IMG/VR virus record: IMGVR_UViG_3300043823_000105
Coordinates: 1-35,200 of that record
From: a virus
DNA length: 35,200 nucleotides
Strand: one strand, 5' to 3'
The position numbers and the translations under genes were made by a program. The notes under the pieces were generated by a model, which ran no database searches, was not told the DNA's origin, and worked only from the letters and a program-made list of their open reading frames with translations. Below are positions 1-8,520 of the stretch, piece after piece (position 1 is the stretch's first letter; every line of letters starts with the position of its first letter).

Positions 1-127
1 TCTACTGCAAGCGCTTTAAGAGAGCTAGGGAAATTGGAAGCAAGGCTTGAAAAAGCCCCAGAACCACCTAAGCCTGCTGTGAGAAAGAGTAATGCACCGC
101 CACCTATCAATCCAATTCGAGGTGGTT
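1..127. repeat. Terminal direct repeat (left copy)
   Basis: These 127 bases are identical to 35074-35200. The reading frame of the scaffolding gene is continuous when the two copies are superimposed. A repeat of 127 bases equals a commonly used assembler k-mer length. The simplest reading is a circular contig with the overlap left in, not a biological terminal repeat. The real unit length is then 35,073 bp. Confidence 0.95.
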
Positions 128-219
128 CTAATGTTGATGTACCGATAACCACCGAAGGTGAGTTTACTGGGACAATTCAGCAATGGAAAGAACTGCGGAA
201 AGCTGGAAAGATTAGGTGA
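1..219 (+). CDS. Scaffolding protein, C-terminal part (continues from the right end)
   Basis: This is the in-frame continuation of the gene that starts at 34414. Position 1 corresponds to 35074, a first codon position. Joined, the protein is about 292 residues. This part is proline/lysine-rich (EKAPEPPKPAVRK) and ends with a basic tail (QQWKELRKAGKIR). Basic C-termini that bind coat protein are known in P22-type scaffolding proteins, so the assembly role is an inference from composition and position immediately before the capsid gene. The stop is TGA at 217-219. The capsid gene starts 31 nt downstream. Confidence 0.85.
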   Translation, partial: STASALRELGKLEARLEKAPEPPKPAVRKSNAPPPINPIRGGSNVDVPITTEGEFTGTIQQWKELRKAGKIR

Positions 220-250
220 TTTTTAAATTTAATGAAGAAAGTAATACATT

Positions 251-1447
251 ATGGCTAATAATTTATTGACGATCTCAAAAATCACCAACGAAGCTTTGAT
301 GGTTTTAGAGAACGAGTTGACATTTACGTCGGAGGTCGACCGCAATTATGACGACCAATTCGCTGTAGTTGGTGGAAAGATTGGTAACACCGTGAACGTC
401 CGTAGACCTGGACGCTTTATTGGTACAACTGGACCAGCGTTGAACGTAGAAGATTTTAACGAAACATCAGTTCCCGTTACTCTCTCTACTCAATTCCATG
501 TGGACACACAATTCACAACTCAAGACTTGGCATTGTCACTCGATATGTTTAGTGACCGTGTGCTCAAGCCTGCCGTTGCTGCAATTGCCAATAAGATTGA
601 CCGTGATGGTCTGCAAATGGCTGCCCTGCAAACTGCCAACATCGTTGGTACTGCTGGAACACCTCCAACAGGATTGATCACCTACTTAACCGCTGGTGCT
701 TATCTTGATGCTGAAGGCGCACCTAGAGATGGTCGCAGAGCTTGTATCGTTGAACCCTTTACATCTGCCACAATCGTTGACAGCTTAAAAGGTCTGTTCA
801 TGCCTCAAGAAGCCATCGCAGAGCAATACCGTAAAGGTTTGATGGGTCGTGATTCTGCTGGTACAAACTGGAAATTAGACCAGAACGTGGTAAGCCAAAC
901 TTTTGGCTCCTACTCTGGTAACACATTGTCAACATCTACAACTGGACAAGTTGGATATTTGACAAGTGGTTGGGCACAATACTCCACAATCCAATTGACT
1001 GCATCTGCTGCTTCTACATTGAACGCTGGTGACGTTATCCAGATTGCTGGTCTGTACGCAACCAACCCACAAAACCGCCAAGCCTATGGTTCAGGCAAGC
1101 TCCGTAATTTCGTAGTTCAGTCAACCACAACTGTTGGTACATCTGCTACAAACATTACTGTTAGCCCTGCTATTATTGTCGGTGGTCAGTTCCAAAACAC
1201 AATCGTGATTGGTTCTACTTCTACAACCGCTACAGTTACTCCTTTCTGTAACACAGGTACTTTGTCACCACAAAATATGCTTTTCCATAGGAATGCATTT
1301 ACATTGGCAGTGGCTGACCTTGAGTTGCCAGAGGGTGTTCACTTTGCAGGTCGTGCAAGCGACAAGGAAGTGGGTCTTTCAATGCGTGTTGTTCGTCAAT
1401 ATACCATTAACGTTGCAAACGATGAAAAGTTTGCATTGGTGGCCTAA
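251..1447 (+). CDS. Major capsid protein, P22 coat-like (5' exon as an open frame)
   Basis: The open frame gives 398 residues beginning MANNLLTISKITNEAL. It has the features of the P22-type coat family: an N-terminal helix, DxFAVxGxKIGxTVNVRRPGRF, the PAVAAIANKID helix, and the late ASDKEVGLSMRVVRQYTI strand. It forms the icosahedral shell and would be assembled by the scaffold encoded just upstream. The frame stops at TAA 1445-1447 with an atypical tail (FALVA). The conserved coat C-terminus (PTRLDVLYGW...ACRI) is missing here and appears 235 nt further on, at 1686-1754, after a group I intron core. The functional protein is therefore probably 251-1431 joined to 1682-1757, about 418 residues. 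A GAAGAAAG Shine-Dalgarno lies upstream of the ATG. Capsid identity is very likely; the exact exon end is uncertain. Confidence 0.93.
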   Translation: MANNLLTISKITNEALMVLENELTFTSEVDRNYDDQFAVVGGKIGNTVNVRRPGRFIGTTGPALNVEDFNETSVPVTLSTQFHVDTQFTTQDLALSLDMFSDRVLKPAVAAIANKIDRDGLQMAALQTANIVGTAGTPPTGLITYLTAGAYLDAEGAPRDGRRACIVEPFTSATIVDSLKGLFMPQEAIAEQYRKGLMGRDSAGTNWKLDQNVVSQTFGSYSGNTLSTSTTGQVGYLTSGWAQYSTIQLTASAASTLNAGDVIQIAGLYATNPQNRQAYGSGKLRNFVVQSTTTVGTSATNITVSPAIIVGGQFQNTIVIGSTSTTATVTPFCNTGTLSPQNMLFHRNAFTLAVADLELPEGVHFAGRASDKEVGLSMRVVRQYTINVANDEKFALVA

Positions 1448-1681
1448 TACTGGAAGGTATTACGGAAAATCTTCTCTGATTGACTTGAAACTCCAGAAGT
1501 GGACAACAAGGGGCAAGCGAAAGCAGCCTGAACGACTAAGTGAGAGGACATCCCAAGGGATGATGCGATAGTCTGAACAGTGGTATAACAAAGGAAGCCA
1601 CTGAGGAAAGTCCGAAGAGACATTCCCGCCCGAAAGGGTCAGTAAGCGAAAGCTGAAAGTAACAGAGTGCAATAATGACAG
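1432..1681 (+). ncRNA. Group I self-splicing intron in the capsid gene (boundaries provisional)
   Basis: The catalytic core can be read by eye. P3 is UCUUCUC 1470-1476 with GAGAGGA 1542-1548. P7 is GACUA 1534-1538 with UAGUC 1569-1573, inside R- and S-like motifs CUGAACGACUAAG and GAUGCGAUAGUC. P8 is hairpin 1550-1561 (AUCCC/GGGAU). P9 is CAGUGG 1578-1583 with CCACUG 1598-1603. GAAA-tetraloop hairpins lie near 1630-1640 and 1648-1656. The last base G1681 fits the terminal guanosine, and CA before it can pair with UG 1574-1575 (P9.0). There is no internal ORF. The 5' site is ambiguous. U1431 restores the capsid frame (KF-IPTRLDVLYGW). The best P1 hairpin (UAAUACU 1445-1451 with GGUAUUA 1456-1462, U-G at 1451/1456) would place it at 1451. 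Confidence 0.85.
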
Positions 1682-1757
1682 CATACCGACACGACTTGAT
1701 GTACTTTATGGTTGGGCACCGCTCTATCCTGAACTTGCTTGCCGTATCGCAGCTTAA
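1682..1757 (+). CDS. Major capsid protein, 3' exon
   Basis: In the frame ending at TAA 1755-1757 this encodes IPTRLDVLYGW followed by APLYPELACRIAA. That is the characteristic C-terminus of P22-type coat proteins (xRLDVLYGWxxLYPELACRI). No start codon or ribosome site belongs to it, and it follows directly on the group I intron. Joining C1682 to U1431 keeps the phase (TT|C, Phe). It lies 18 nt before the next gene. If splicing occurs elsewhere, this would be a relic exon. Confidence 0.82.
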
Positions 1758-1775
1758 TTTTGAAAGGAATTAAAA

Positions 1776-2222
1776 ATGAGTAATCCAGGACCAGCAACCA
1801 CAGTATCGGCACACCCAAGTAACGTCACGACAAACCAGGCTTTGCGTCTGATTGCCGTGGCCAAGGGTGTGAACTTAAATGCAGTAGGTTTTACCCCTGC
1901 TCCAGTAGTTAACTCTACAGCTTATATGCCAAAAGAACTGATTGTGACCAACGTGAATAACAGCGGCTCACCAGTTACTTTGTCAACATCAGCTGCTTTG
2001 GGTATTACTACTACAAACGTAGGTTCACCTTCATCTTTGTTTGGTGCTTTGACAACTGCTCAAATCTCTGCTCTTTCAGCAGCGACTTTGGGCACTGCTT
2101 ATGTTGATGTTTCATCAACCAGCACAGCATACAACAACCAAACTTTGTATGTTGACGTAACCACAGCATCTGGCGCTACTGGCACAGGTGACGTTTATGT
2201 CTATGGCTACGATTTCAGCTAA
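1776..2222 (+). CDS. Putative capsid accessory/decoration protein
   Basis: 148 residues, rich in Thr, Ser, Ala and Val with few charges, alternating as beta strands. A GXDVYVYGYDFS-like C-terminus is visible. The start follows a GAAAGGAATT ribosome site. I do not recognise a catalytic family. It lies between the capsid gene and a strong intrinsic terminator (2242-2275), so it shares the high-expression cassette that begins at the promoter near 34334. That position and composition suggest a capsid cement or decoration protein. The role is an inference. Confidence 0.7.
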   Translation: MSNPGPATTVSAHPSNVTTNQALRLIAVAKGVNLNAVGFTPAPVVNSTAYMPKELIVTNVNNSGSPVTLSTSAALGITTTNVGSPSSLFGALTTAQISALSAATLGTAYVDVSSTSTAYNNQTLYVDVTTASGATGTGDVYVYGYDFS

Positions 2223-2241
2223 TCGTTGCTAAAACAAGGGG

Positions 2242-2275
2242 AAAGCTGCCCTCAAAAGGGGTGGCTTTTTCTTTA
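2242..2275 (+). terminator. Intrinsic terminator after the capsid cassette
   Basis: Stem AAAGCTGCCCT (2242-2252) pairs with GGGGTGGCTTT (2258-2268) through a five-base loop, with G-T wobbles. It is followed directly by a T-rich run (TTCTTTATTTAT). It closes the scaffold-capsid-accessory transcription unit and separates it from the tail-fibre genes. Confidence 0.8.
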
Positions 2276-2312
2276 TTTATCGTTACAATTAATCAAGTTT
2301 TAAGGGAAAATC

Positions 2313-2639
2313 ATGGCTCTACAGACCACTATTCTCAGAGGAAACATCCTCAATTCTTTCCTTGTATTTCCATCACTAACACCATCAGCAGTTAGCGGAA
2401 CTCAAGCCACCCAAACTTTTACCATTGCAGGATTGCAAGTTAACGACTTTGTTAACGTGACTTTCAATGGTGCTCAAACAACGGGTGTGGGTATTGCAAA
2501 CGTGTGGGTTTCTGCTGCAAATACTCTTTCTATTCAATTCACCAATGGCACAGGTTCATCTGCTACACCAGCAGCAGGAACTTACATTCTTGGTGTAGAT
2601 CGGTTAGAAGGTCAAATCCTCCCAACTACTGCGGTGTAA
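2313..2639 (+). CDS. Putative virion beta protein, unknown function
   Basis: 108 residues with a beta-sandwich-like composition (TFTIAGLQVNDFVNVTFNG, then NTLSIQFTNGTG). The AAGGGAAAATC spacer places a ribosome site before the ATG. It is the first gene after the terminator and heads a run of three small Thr/Ser/Ala-rich proteins before the giant fibre. It is likely a head or fibre accessory. I do not recognise the family. A TACAAT at 2284-2289 could be a -10 box, but no convincing -35 accompanies it. Confidence 0.65.
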   Translation: MALQTTILRGNILNSFLVFPSLTPSAVSGTQATQTFTIAGLQVNDFVNVTFNGAQTTGVGIANVWVSAANTLSIQFTNGTGSSATPAAGTYILGVDRLEGQILPTTAV

Positions 2640-2641
2640 TT

Positions 2642-2995
2642 ATGGCAAATACCAGTGTATACAGACCGATAGGCCCAACCTATGCGGTCGCAGTAACAAC
2701 GACAGCCAGTAGTTCTCTGAGCATTACCCCAGTGGGTAACGACCAGATCAACTATTGCGCTTTTCTTAATACTGGCTCTACACCGATTGCTATTTCCATC
2801 GCTCCTTTGAATCCTACTAGCATTACTGCACCCGCAGCCGTGTTGCCGACAGCAGGAAATACAAGTTCATCCTTTGTGCTTGGCATCTCCATGTCTCAAC
2901 CGACTGTTATTTCAGTACCGGCTGGAGGGTTTAACCTGAGTGCGGTGGGGACGGCTAATACGTTGTACGTCATGCCCGTGGCAGATCAATCATGA
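2642..2995 (+). CDS. Putative virion protein, unknown function
   Basis: 117 residues from the ATG at 2642 (MANTSVYRPIGPTYAV). This start is preferred because it follows the previous stop by two bases. It is uncharged and rich in Thr/Ser/Pro/Ile, with repeated short beta-like segments and a C-terminal TLYVMPVADQS. Its last four bases (ATGA) overlap the start of the next gene, indicating translational coupling. It is probably a structural protein near the fibre. No family recognised. Confidence 0.65.
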   Translation: MANTSVYRPIGPTYAVAVTTTASSSLSITPVGNDQINYCAFLNTGSTPIAISIAPLNPTSITAPAAVLPTAGNTSSSFVLGISMSQPTVISVPAGGFNLSAVGTANTLYVMPVADQS

Positions 2996-3351
2996 CCAAT
3001 CAAGTAGCATTTACAAACACACCAAACACGGTGGCTTTAGGTACGTTTGCAGCTCAACCGATTATTGCAAGCGGATTTGGTACAGCGCCTAAGATAACTG
3101 GCGCAACACCAAATTGCTTTGCGGTGACGGTTGGAAGCGGTGGAGCAGCCTCTGGGACGCTCACACTGCCTCAAGCGCCTAATGGCTGGATGTGCACTGC
3201 TAACGATGTCACAGGCGGTACTACTTTGTTTTTGCAACAAACTGCTAGTACGTCAACATCGGTAACGGTGACAAGTTTTTCAATTACGACAGGAGCTGCT
3301 GCGAATATGTCAGCAGGCGATGTCATTTTATTAACTTGCACACCTTACTAA
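2992..3351 (+). CDS. Putative virion protein, unknown function
   Basis: 119 residues, coupled to the previous gene by ATGA overlap. It is Gly/Thr/Ala-rich with GSGGAASGTLTLPQAPNGWMCTA, a motif resembling short receptor-facing beta proteins found next to phage fibres, and ends DVILLTCTPY. It precedes the giant fibre gene by one base. A fibre-associated role is an inference from context. Confidence 0.65.
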   Translation: MTNQVAFTNTPNTVALGTFAAQPIIASGFGTAPKITGATPNCFAVTVGSGGAASGTLTLPQAPNGWMCTANDVTGGTTLFLQQTASTSTSVTVTSFSITTGAAANMSAGDVILLTCTPY

Positions 3352-3352
3352 T

Positions 3353-6300
3353 ATGTCCAATCCTGCCCTGACTTCTGACCAAAATATCCTGCCTGTTCAG
3401 GCATATTTCAATTTAGATGGTAGTTTTAATACTTTTATAGGGCAAGGTAAACCCTTTTACGCAACCACAAACCCTATTCAATCGGGTTTAACGATCACAA
3501 ATTCAACTTTAGACAGCTCACCAATCGGCTTGGTTAGCCCGTCTACTGGGGTTTTTACTAATATTCAGACCACAACAGGGTCTATTTCCACAACTCCTGT
3601 CAATCCGACAGATATTGTGAATAAATCTTATGTGGATGCCTACATTCAAGGCTTGGGCTTTAAAGCGCCTGCTCAGGTCGCCACAACTGCCAATATAACG
3701 CTGTCTGGACTTCAGACAATTGACGGATATACAACACTTGTGGGCGACAGGGTACTGGTTAAAAACCAAACCGCTCAGGCTAATAACGGAATTTATATAG
3801 CGTCAACAGGCGCATGGGCTAGGTCTAGCGATGCAAATACCTATGCTGAACTGGTCGCAGCGTTTTTATTTGTAGAAAACGGCTCAACTCAAGCAGGTTC
3901 TGCTTGGGTGTCCACAATCCCTGAAAACGGCACACTTGGAACAACTCCAATTACATTTAGCCAGTTTAGCAATTCAGCGCTTTATACCGCAGGAACAGGT
4001 CTTTCATTATCCTCCTACGTTTTTAGCATTGCCAATACAGCGGTGACGGCAGGGTCTTATGGTTCTGCGTCTAGTGTGGGGACTTTCACGGTCAATGCTC
4101 AGGGGCAGTTAACCGCTGCGAGTTCTACCCCGATTAGCATTGCTCCAAGTCAGATTAACGCAACAATTCCCAACTCAGGGTTGACAAATTCCACAATTTC
4201 AGGGGTGCCTCTGGGTGGGAACTTGTACAACTTGACGGCTGGAACAAATATCACGTTTAGTTCAGGCACGACTTACAACGGATCATCTGCGATAACGATC
4301 AATGCGTCCAGTACGATGGTTTATCCTGGCGCAGGGATTCCCAATTCAACGGGTAGTGCTTGGGGTACAAGTTACTCCACAACAGGCTCAGGAACGGTTA
4401 TAGCGCTTGCTACATCTCCCACTTTAGTGACTCCGATACTTGGCTCACCTCAGTCTGGCAATTTCACAAGTGGCACGTTTACTTGGCCAACATTTAACCA
4501 AAATACGACAGGAAACGCTGCGACTGCGACCAGTCTGTCAGGCGGGTCTGCGTATGCCTTGCCCTATCAGGTGAGTTCAGGCAATACTGCCTATTTGTCA
4601 GCGGGTACGTCTGGAAGTCTATTAATGACTTTGGGAACGGTGACTGCTCCCACTTGGGTTGCACCATCGTCATTAACGGTTGGTACTGCGACAAATATCG
4701 CAGGAGGCTCGGCTGGTGCTTTGGCTTACCAAACAGGGTCAGGCGCAACGAGCTTTGTAAACCTTGGGACATCTGGGTATGTGTTGACGGCAGGAGCAAG
4801 CGCACCTCAGTACACAGCTCAGTCTAGTTTGAGTGTGGGTACGGCTACTAATCTGGCTGGTGGCGCTGCGAGTAATCTGGTCTACCAAAGCGGATCAGGA
4901 GCAACTGCGTTCTTGGCAAATGGAACAAGTGGACAATTCTTAATGTCTAACGGCTCAAGTGCGCCAAGTTGGGTGACTGCAAGTGCATCTATTTCAATAT
5001 CAGATGACACGACAACCAATGCGACAAGATACCCTTTGTTTGCCAATGCAACAAGCGGTACAGCGTCCACAGAATACACCAGTTCCACAAAACTTCAGTA
5101 CAACCCAAGTACAGGAACATTGACATCAACTGTATTTAGTGGTTCTGGAGCGAGTTTAACGAGTATTCCTAATTCTGCGTTGACTAACTCTAGTATCACG
5201 GTTGGAACGACTGCAATTAGCCTTGGGTCATCATCAACGACTTTAGCAGGATTGACTAGCGTTACGTCTACGAGTTTTGTAGGCGCTTTAACAGGAAATG
5301 CCTCAACTGCGACAAGTGCGACAAGTGCAACGAACGCAACCAATGTTGGCATTACGGATAACACATCCACAAACTCAACTTATTATCCGACTTTTGTAGC
5401 AAATACAAGCGGCAATAATGCTGTAAATACAAGCTCTACAAAACTTCAATACAACCCGTCTACTGGTACGTTAACATCACCTTTTAGTGTTGCAACGGGT
5501 ACGATAACAGGTTCACTTAGCGCAGGAGCGTATTCTTACGGCACGTTAAGCTATTCAGATGTTAATATTTTTGCGTCTTACACATCTAGCGTCAATAATT
5601 ACAACCAGATCATCTTACAAAACACCAACTCTGGTACTGCCGCATCAACTGACTTTGTTGTAAGCAATAACAACGGCACTGCAAGCACTTATTACGGTGA
5701 CTTTGGCATGAACAGCTCAGGTTGGACGGGAACCGCAGGCACGAACAGTTTTAATGCGCCAAATATGGTGTATTTAACATCGACTAGCGGAGACCTGTTA
5801 ATTGGTACAACAACATCTAATCTGATTAGATTTGCTACTAACGGTGGTGCTGATGGGCTTCAAGTCACAACCGCAGGGAATGTGAACGTAGTCAATTCAT
5901 TAAACTCAATTAACACATTTGGGTTTAAGAATCGCATTATTAATGGCGCGATGATGATTGACCAAAGGAATAGTGGGGCTAGTATCACGCCTACCAATAC
6001 ACAATATTCGGTTGATCGTTGGAAATGTCTTCTTTCACAAGCGTCAAAATATACAGTTCAGCAAAACGCTGGTTCTGTTACTCCACCGACAGGGTTTATT
6101 AATTATCTTGGCGCAACATCTTCGTCTGCATATTCTGTTGGATCAAGTGATTATTTTGTACTGTATCAAATTATTGAAGGATACAACATTGCAGACCTTG
6201 CATGGGGAACTGCAAATGCTAAAGCAGTTAATTTATCATTTTGGGTTTATTCTTCGTTAACAGGAACCTTTGGTGGTTCAATTGTTTGTAGTGGCGCAAG

Positions 6301-6964
6301 CAATTATTCGTATCCTTTTGCGTATACTGTTTCTTCAGCTAATACTTGGACGCAGGTTTCTGTAGCTGTACCCGCTTGTACTTTTAATACTCCGTACACA
6401 AACAGTAGTGGCGGAATGCAGGTTGTTTTTAATTTAGGTGCTGGTTCTACATATAGCGGAACTGCTAATACATGGCAGTCTGGTTACATTCTTGCACCAA
6501 CAGGAGCAGTATCTGTTGTAGGCACAAGCGGAGCAACTTTCTACATAACAGGTGTACAACTAGAAAAAGGAACAACAGCTACTAGCTTTGACTATAGACC
6601 TTATGGTACTGAGTTGGCTTTGTGTGAACGATATTTCACAACAAACTATGATTACGGAGCGACTATTGGTGGCGGTGGATATCCAGCCTCTTTAGCGGGT
6701 ATGCCTGGAGGTTCCTCATATTTGGGTTACTCAATTCAATACTCTGTAAAAATGAGAACAGCACCTTCTGTAACTATGTATTCTGCTTTGGGTAATGGTT
6801 CTGGAAAAGTGACGGTGTATAACAATACAACCAGCACTACAGTAGACACATCAACATATACGACACAAGCATCTCAATCAAATCTATTTGTTCAGATTAA
6901 CAATCCATCTGGGGTTTCAGCAAGTGCTTTAACTTGGTTCTACACAGCTTCTGCGGAGTTATAA
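3353..6964 (+). CDS. Giant tail fibre / receptor-binding protein
   Basis: 1203 residues. The N-terminal 60-190 region carries the fibre-type segment ATTANITLSGLQTIDG...GDRVLVKNQTA..NGIY. The middle is a long Ser/Thr/Gly/Ala-rich repetitive shaft. It includes two copies of a unit ending TSSTKLQYNPSTGTLTS (nt about 5077-5127 and 5428-5478) and several GGxA..LxYQxGSGAT units. The C-terminal about 350 residues begin GFKNRIINGAMMIDQRNSG (nt about 5920), a conserved start of phage fibre tip domains, followed by VDRW and a carbohydrate-binding-like beta domain. It should recognise the host surface. Its length suggests a long trimeric fibre. Confidence 0.88.
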   Translation: MSNPALTSDQNILPVQAYFNLDGSFNTFIGQGKPFYATTNPIQSGLTITNSTLDSSPIGLVSPSTGVFTNIQTTTGSISTTPVNPTDIVNKSYVDAYIQGLGFKAPAQVATTANITLSGLQTIDGYTTLVGDRVLVKNQTAQANNGIYIASTGAWARSSDANTYAELVAAFLFVENGSTQAGSAWVSTIPENGTLGTTPITFSQFSNSALYTAGTGLSLSSYVFSIANTAVTAGSYGSASSVGTFTVNAQGQLTAASSTPISIAPSQINATIPNSGLTNSTISGVPLGGNLYNLTAGTNITFSSGTTYNGSSAITINASSTMVYPGAGIPNSTGSAWGTSYSTTGSGTVIALATSPTLVTPILGSPQSGNFTSGTFTWPTFNQNTTGNAATATSLSGGSAYALPYQVSSGNTAYLSAGTSGSLLMTLGTVTAPTWVAPSSLTVGTATNIAGGSAGALAYQTGSGATSFVNLGTSGYVLTAGASAPQYTAQSSLSVGTATNLAGGAASNLVYQSGSGATAFLANGTSGQFLMSNGSSAPSWVTASASISISDDTTTNATRYPLFANATSGTASTEYTSSTKLQYNPSTGTLTSTVFSGSGASLTSIPNSALTNSSITVGTTAISLGSSSTTLAGLTSVTSTSFVGALTGNASTATSATSATNATNVGITDNTSTNSTYYPTFVANTSGNNAVNTSSTKLQYNPSTGTLTSPFSVATGTITGSLSAGAYSYGTLSYSDVNIFASYTSSVNNYNQIILQNTNSGTAASTDFVVSNNNGTASTYYGDFGMNSSGWTGTAGTNSFNAPNMVYLTSTSGDLLIGTTTSNLIRFATNGGADGLQVTTAGNVNVVNSLNSINTFGFKNRIINGAMMIDQRNSGASITPTNTQYSVDRWKCLLSQASKYTVQQNAGSVTPPTGFINYLGATSSSAYSVGSSDYFVLYQIIEGYNIADLAWGTANAKAVNLSFWVYSSLTGTFGGSIVCSGASNYSYPFAYTVSSANTWTQVSVAVPACTFNTPYTNSSGGMQVVFNLGAGSTYSGTANTWQSGYILAPTGAVSVVGTSGATFYITGVQLEKGTTATSFDYRPYGTELALCERYFTTNYDYGATIGGGGYPASLAGMPGGSSYLGYSIQYSVKMRTAPSVTMYSALGNGSGKVTVYNNTTSTTVDTSTYTTQASQSNLFVQINNPSGVSASALTWFYTASAEL

Positions 6965-7174
6965 ATGTATAAACTAATGTCCCCTGTTTTTGGCCAAACA
7001 AATACAACTATGGTTACAAACGCAAATACCAATCTTTGTATACCATTTGTTTTAGGAAACACAGATTATCAAAAATTTAAAGTCGACATTGTCAACGGTA
7101 CTCAACTACAAGACGCTAACGGTAACGTAATGACATCAGACCAAATTACTGCTTTTATAGCGACATTACCTTAA
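6965..7174 (+). CDS. Small fibre-associated protein
   Basis: 69 residues starting directly after the fibre stop (TAA ATG). The sequence contains a short NTDYQKFKVDIVNGTQLQDANG segment and TSDQITAFIATLP. Such small proteins commonly follow fibres and may be assembly factors. No catalytic motif is visible. Function inferred only from position. Confidence 0.65.
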   Translation: MYKLMSPVFGQTNTTMVTNANTNLCIPFVLGNTDYQKFKVDIVNGTQLQDANGNVMTSDQITAFIATLP

Positions 7175-7182
7175 GGATAATC

Positions 7183-7500
7183 ATGGACTTTAAATGGCAA
7201 ATATTAGACCTAAGCGCAGAGAACGACCTAATCACTCATGCCAAATATCATTTATCCCTGTCTGACGGTAAAAACACAGTAGAAACCGAGGGCCATTGGT
7301 ATTTTAAAGACCCTGTGATGTCAACTCCACTTGCTGAAGTGACCGAGGAAATGGTCGCCCAGTGGATAGAAAATGACTCTATGAAAGACGGGGCAAATGT
7401 TATAAAATCACGGCTAGAAGAACAATTGGCACTTTTAGAAAAGTCGAACTCTATTGTCCCTCCCTGGAAACCTCAAGTTTTCACTCCAAATTTAGGGTAG
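7183..7500 (+). CDS. Putative fibre-assembly-type protein
   Basis: 105 residues (MDFKWQILDLSAENDLITHAKYHLSL...GHWYFKDP). It is compact, soluble and acidic, with a C-terminal VPPWKPQVFTPNLG. Proteins of this shape are widespread next to tail fibres in phages and are usually unannotated. An AAGGATAATC ribosome site precedes the ATG. Function not established. Confidence 0.65.
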   Translation: MDFKWQILDLSAENDLITHAKYHLSLSDGKNTVETEGHWYFKDPVMSTPLAEVTEEMVAQWIENDSMKDGANVIKSRLEEQLALLEKSNSIVPPWKPQVFTPNLG

Positions 7501-7506
7501 TACGTT

Positions 7507-8478
7507 ATGACAATGGCAATTGATATTATCTCTAGGGCGCTAAAAGACATTGGAGCTTTGGAAGCAGGAGAGACTCCAACACCAGAAGCAGCCACAGACG
7601 CATTTGATATGCTTCAGGATATGCTAGACCAATGGTCTAACGAAGATATGATGGTCTTTTACAAGAACGAGATTATCTTCCCAGTTGTCCAAAACCAAAC
7701 CCAGTACACCATCGGCCCAGGCGGTCAAATCGGATCAGTATTCACAGGCTCGATTACTGGAAACATCCTCACAGTCACTCAGCTTACCTCTGGCGGTATA
7801 TCAATCGGTCAAACCTTGTCTGGCACAGGCATCGTCACAGGCACTAAGATTCAGCAAATGCTCACAGGAGCAGGCGGAAACGTCAACGAAGCAGGCACTT
7901 ACTTACTGAATATTTCACAAACAGTATCGTCTACGACAATCAACAGTTACTATCAGCGCCCTCTAGGACTGAGAAGTGCGTTTGTTAGGGTAAACACCAC
8001 TTCTAACGGTCAAGCGATTACAGGCGGTGGACTTGATTACCCTGTTTCAGTCTTAAATCTTGAGCAATACGAAATGATTGGCTTAAAGACGCTGAACGGT
8101 CCTTGGCCAAAAGCAGTCTACTACGAGCCAACTGAAACACTTGGAAATATCTATCTCTGGCCAAACCCAAGTCAAGGTGAAATGCACATTTTTGTAGACC
8201 AGATATTCCAACAATTCGTATCTATTAATGACGTAATCAACTTGCCCCAAGGTTACTCAATGGCTCTCAGATGGTGTCTAGCAGAGCGTCTCATGCCCAT
8301 GTACGGCAAAGCATCGGCAACGCAAATCGCAATGATTCAGAAGTTCGCAGCGCAGTCTAAATCAACCGTCAAGCGCACAAATATGAACCCTGCGATTGTC
8401 AGCACTTATGCGGATTCGCTATTGGTTGGAAGGCAGAAAGATGCTGGGTGGATACTTTCGGGGGGTTTCTTCAGGTGA
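7507..8478 (+). CDS. Head-to-tail accessory protein, P22 gp4-like, with inserted beta module
   Basis: 323 residues. The N-terminus ([37 protein letters not shown]) and C-terminus ([23 protein letters not shown]...[10 protein letters not shown]) match the P22 gp4-type tail accessory factor, which binds under the portal. Residues about 79-146 (nt 7741-7944) are an extra beta module: [15 protein letters not shown]...GQTLSGTGI...[17 protein letters not shown]. It resembles two modules in the gp10-like protein at 9103. It makes this protein roughly twice as long as P22 gp4. It precedes a free-standing HNH gene. Confidence 0.82.
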   Translation: MTMAIDIISRALKDIGALEAGETPTPEAATDAFDMLQDMLDQWSNEDMMVFYKNEIIFPVVQNQTQYTIGPGGQIGSVFTGSITGNILTVTQLTSGGISIGQTLSGTGIVTGTKIQQMLTGAGGNVNEAGTYLLNISQTVSSTTINSYYQRPLGLRSAFVRVNTTSNGQAITGGGLDYPVSVLNLEQYEMIGLKTLNGPWPKAVYYEPTETLGNIYLWPNPSQGEMHIFVDQIFQQFVSINDVINLPQGYSMALRWCLAERLMPMYGKASATQIAMIQKFAAQSKSTVKRTNMNPAIVSTYADSLLVGRQKDAGWILSGGFFR

Positions 8479-8494
8479 CTTTTTCCGCTATAAT
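8466..8494 (+). promoter_or_regulatory. Possible promoter for the free-standing HNH gene
   Basis: A perfect TATAAT lies at 8489-8494, 26 nt before the HNH start and 11 nt after the preceding stop. With a 17-nt spacer the -35 would be TTTCTT (8466-8471), a weak match. The AAAGGAG ribosome site follows at 8509-8515. Selfish endonuclease genes often carry their own expression signals. Confidence 0.4.
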
Positions 8495-8520
8495 ATGGTT
8501 GTACTTTAAAGGAGTAAACC

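Noticed and set aside
1-127. Biological direct terminal repeats as in T7
   Set aside because: The length matches an assembler overlap, the repeat lies within a gene, and P22-like phages package by headful.
1460-1684. Minus-strand open frame of 74 codons over the intron
   Set aside because: It is antisense to the folded intron core, has no ribosome site and no protein-like features.
2281-2312. Promoter before 2313 (TACAAT at 2284)
   Set aside because: No -35 match at an acceptable distance. Kept only as a remark.
4494-5370. Several minus-strand open frames in the giant fibre gene
   Set aside because: They are reverse shadows of a repetitive Ser/Thr/Gly coding sequence.
5095-5478. CRISPR-like repeats in the fibre gene
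   Set aside because: The repeats are in-frame protein repeats about 350 nt apart, not short spaced palindromic repeats.
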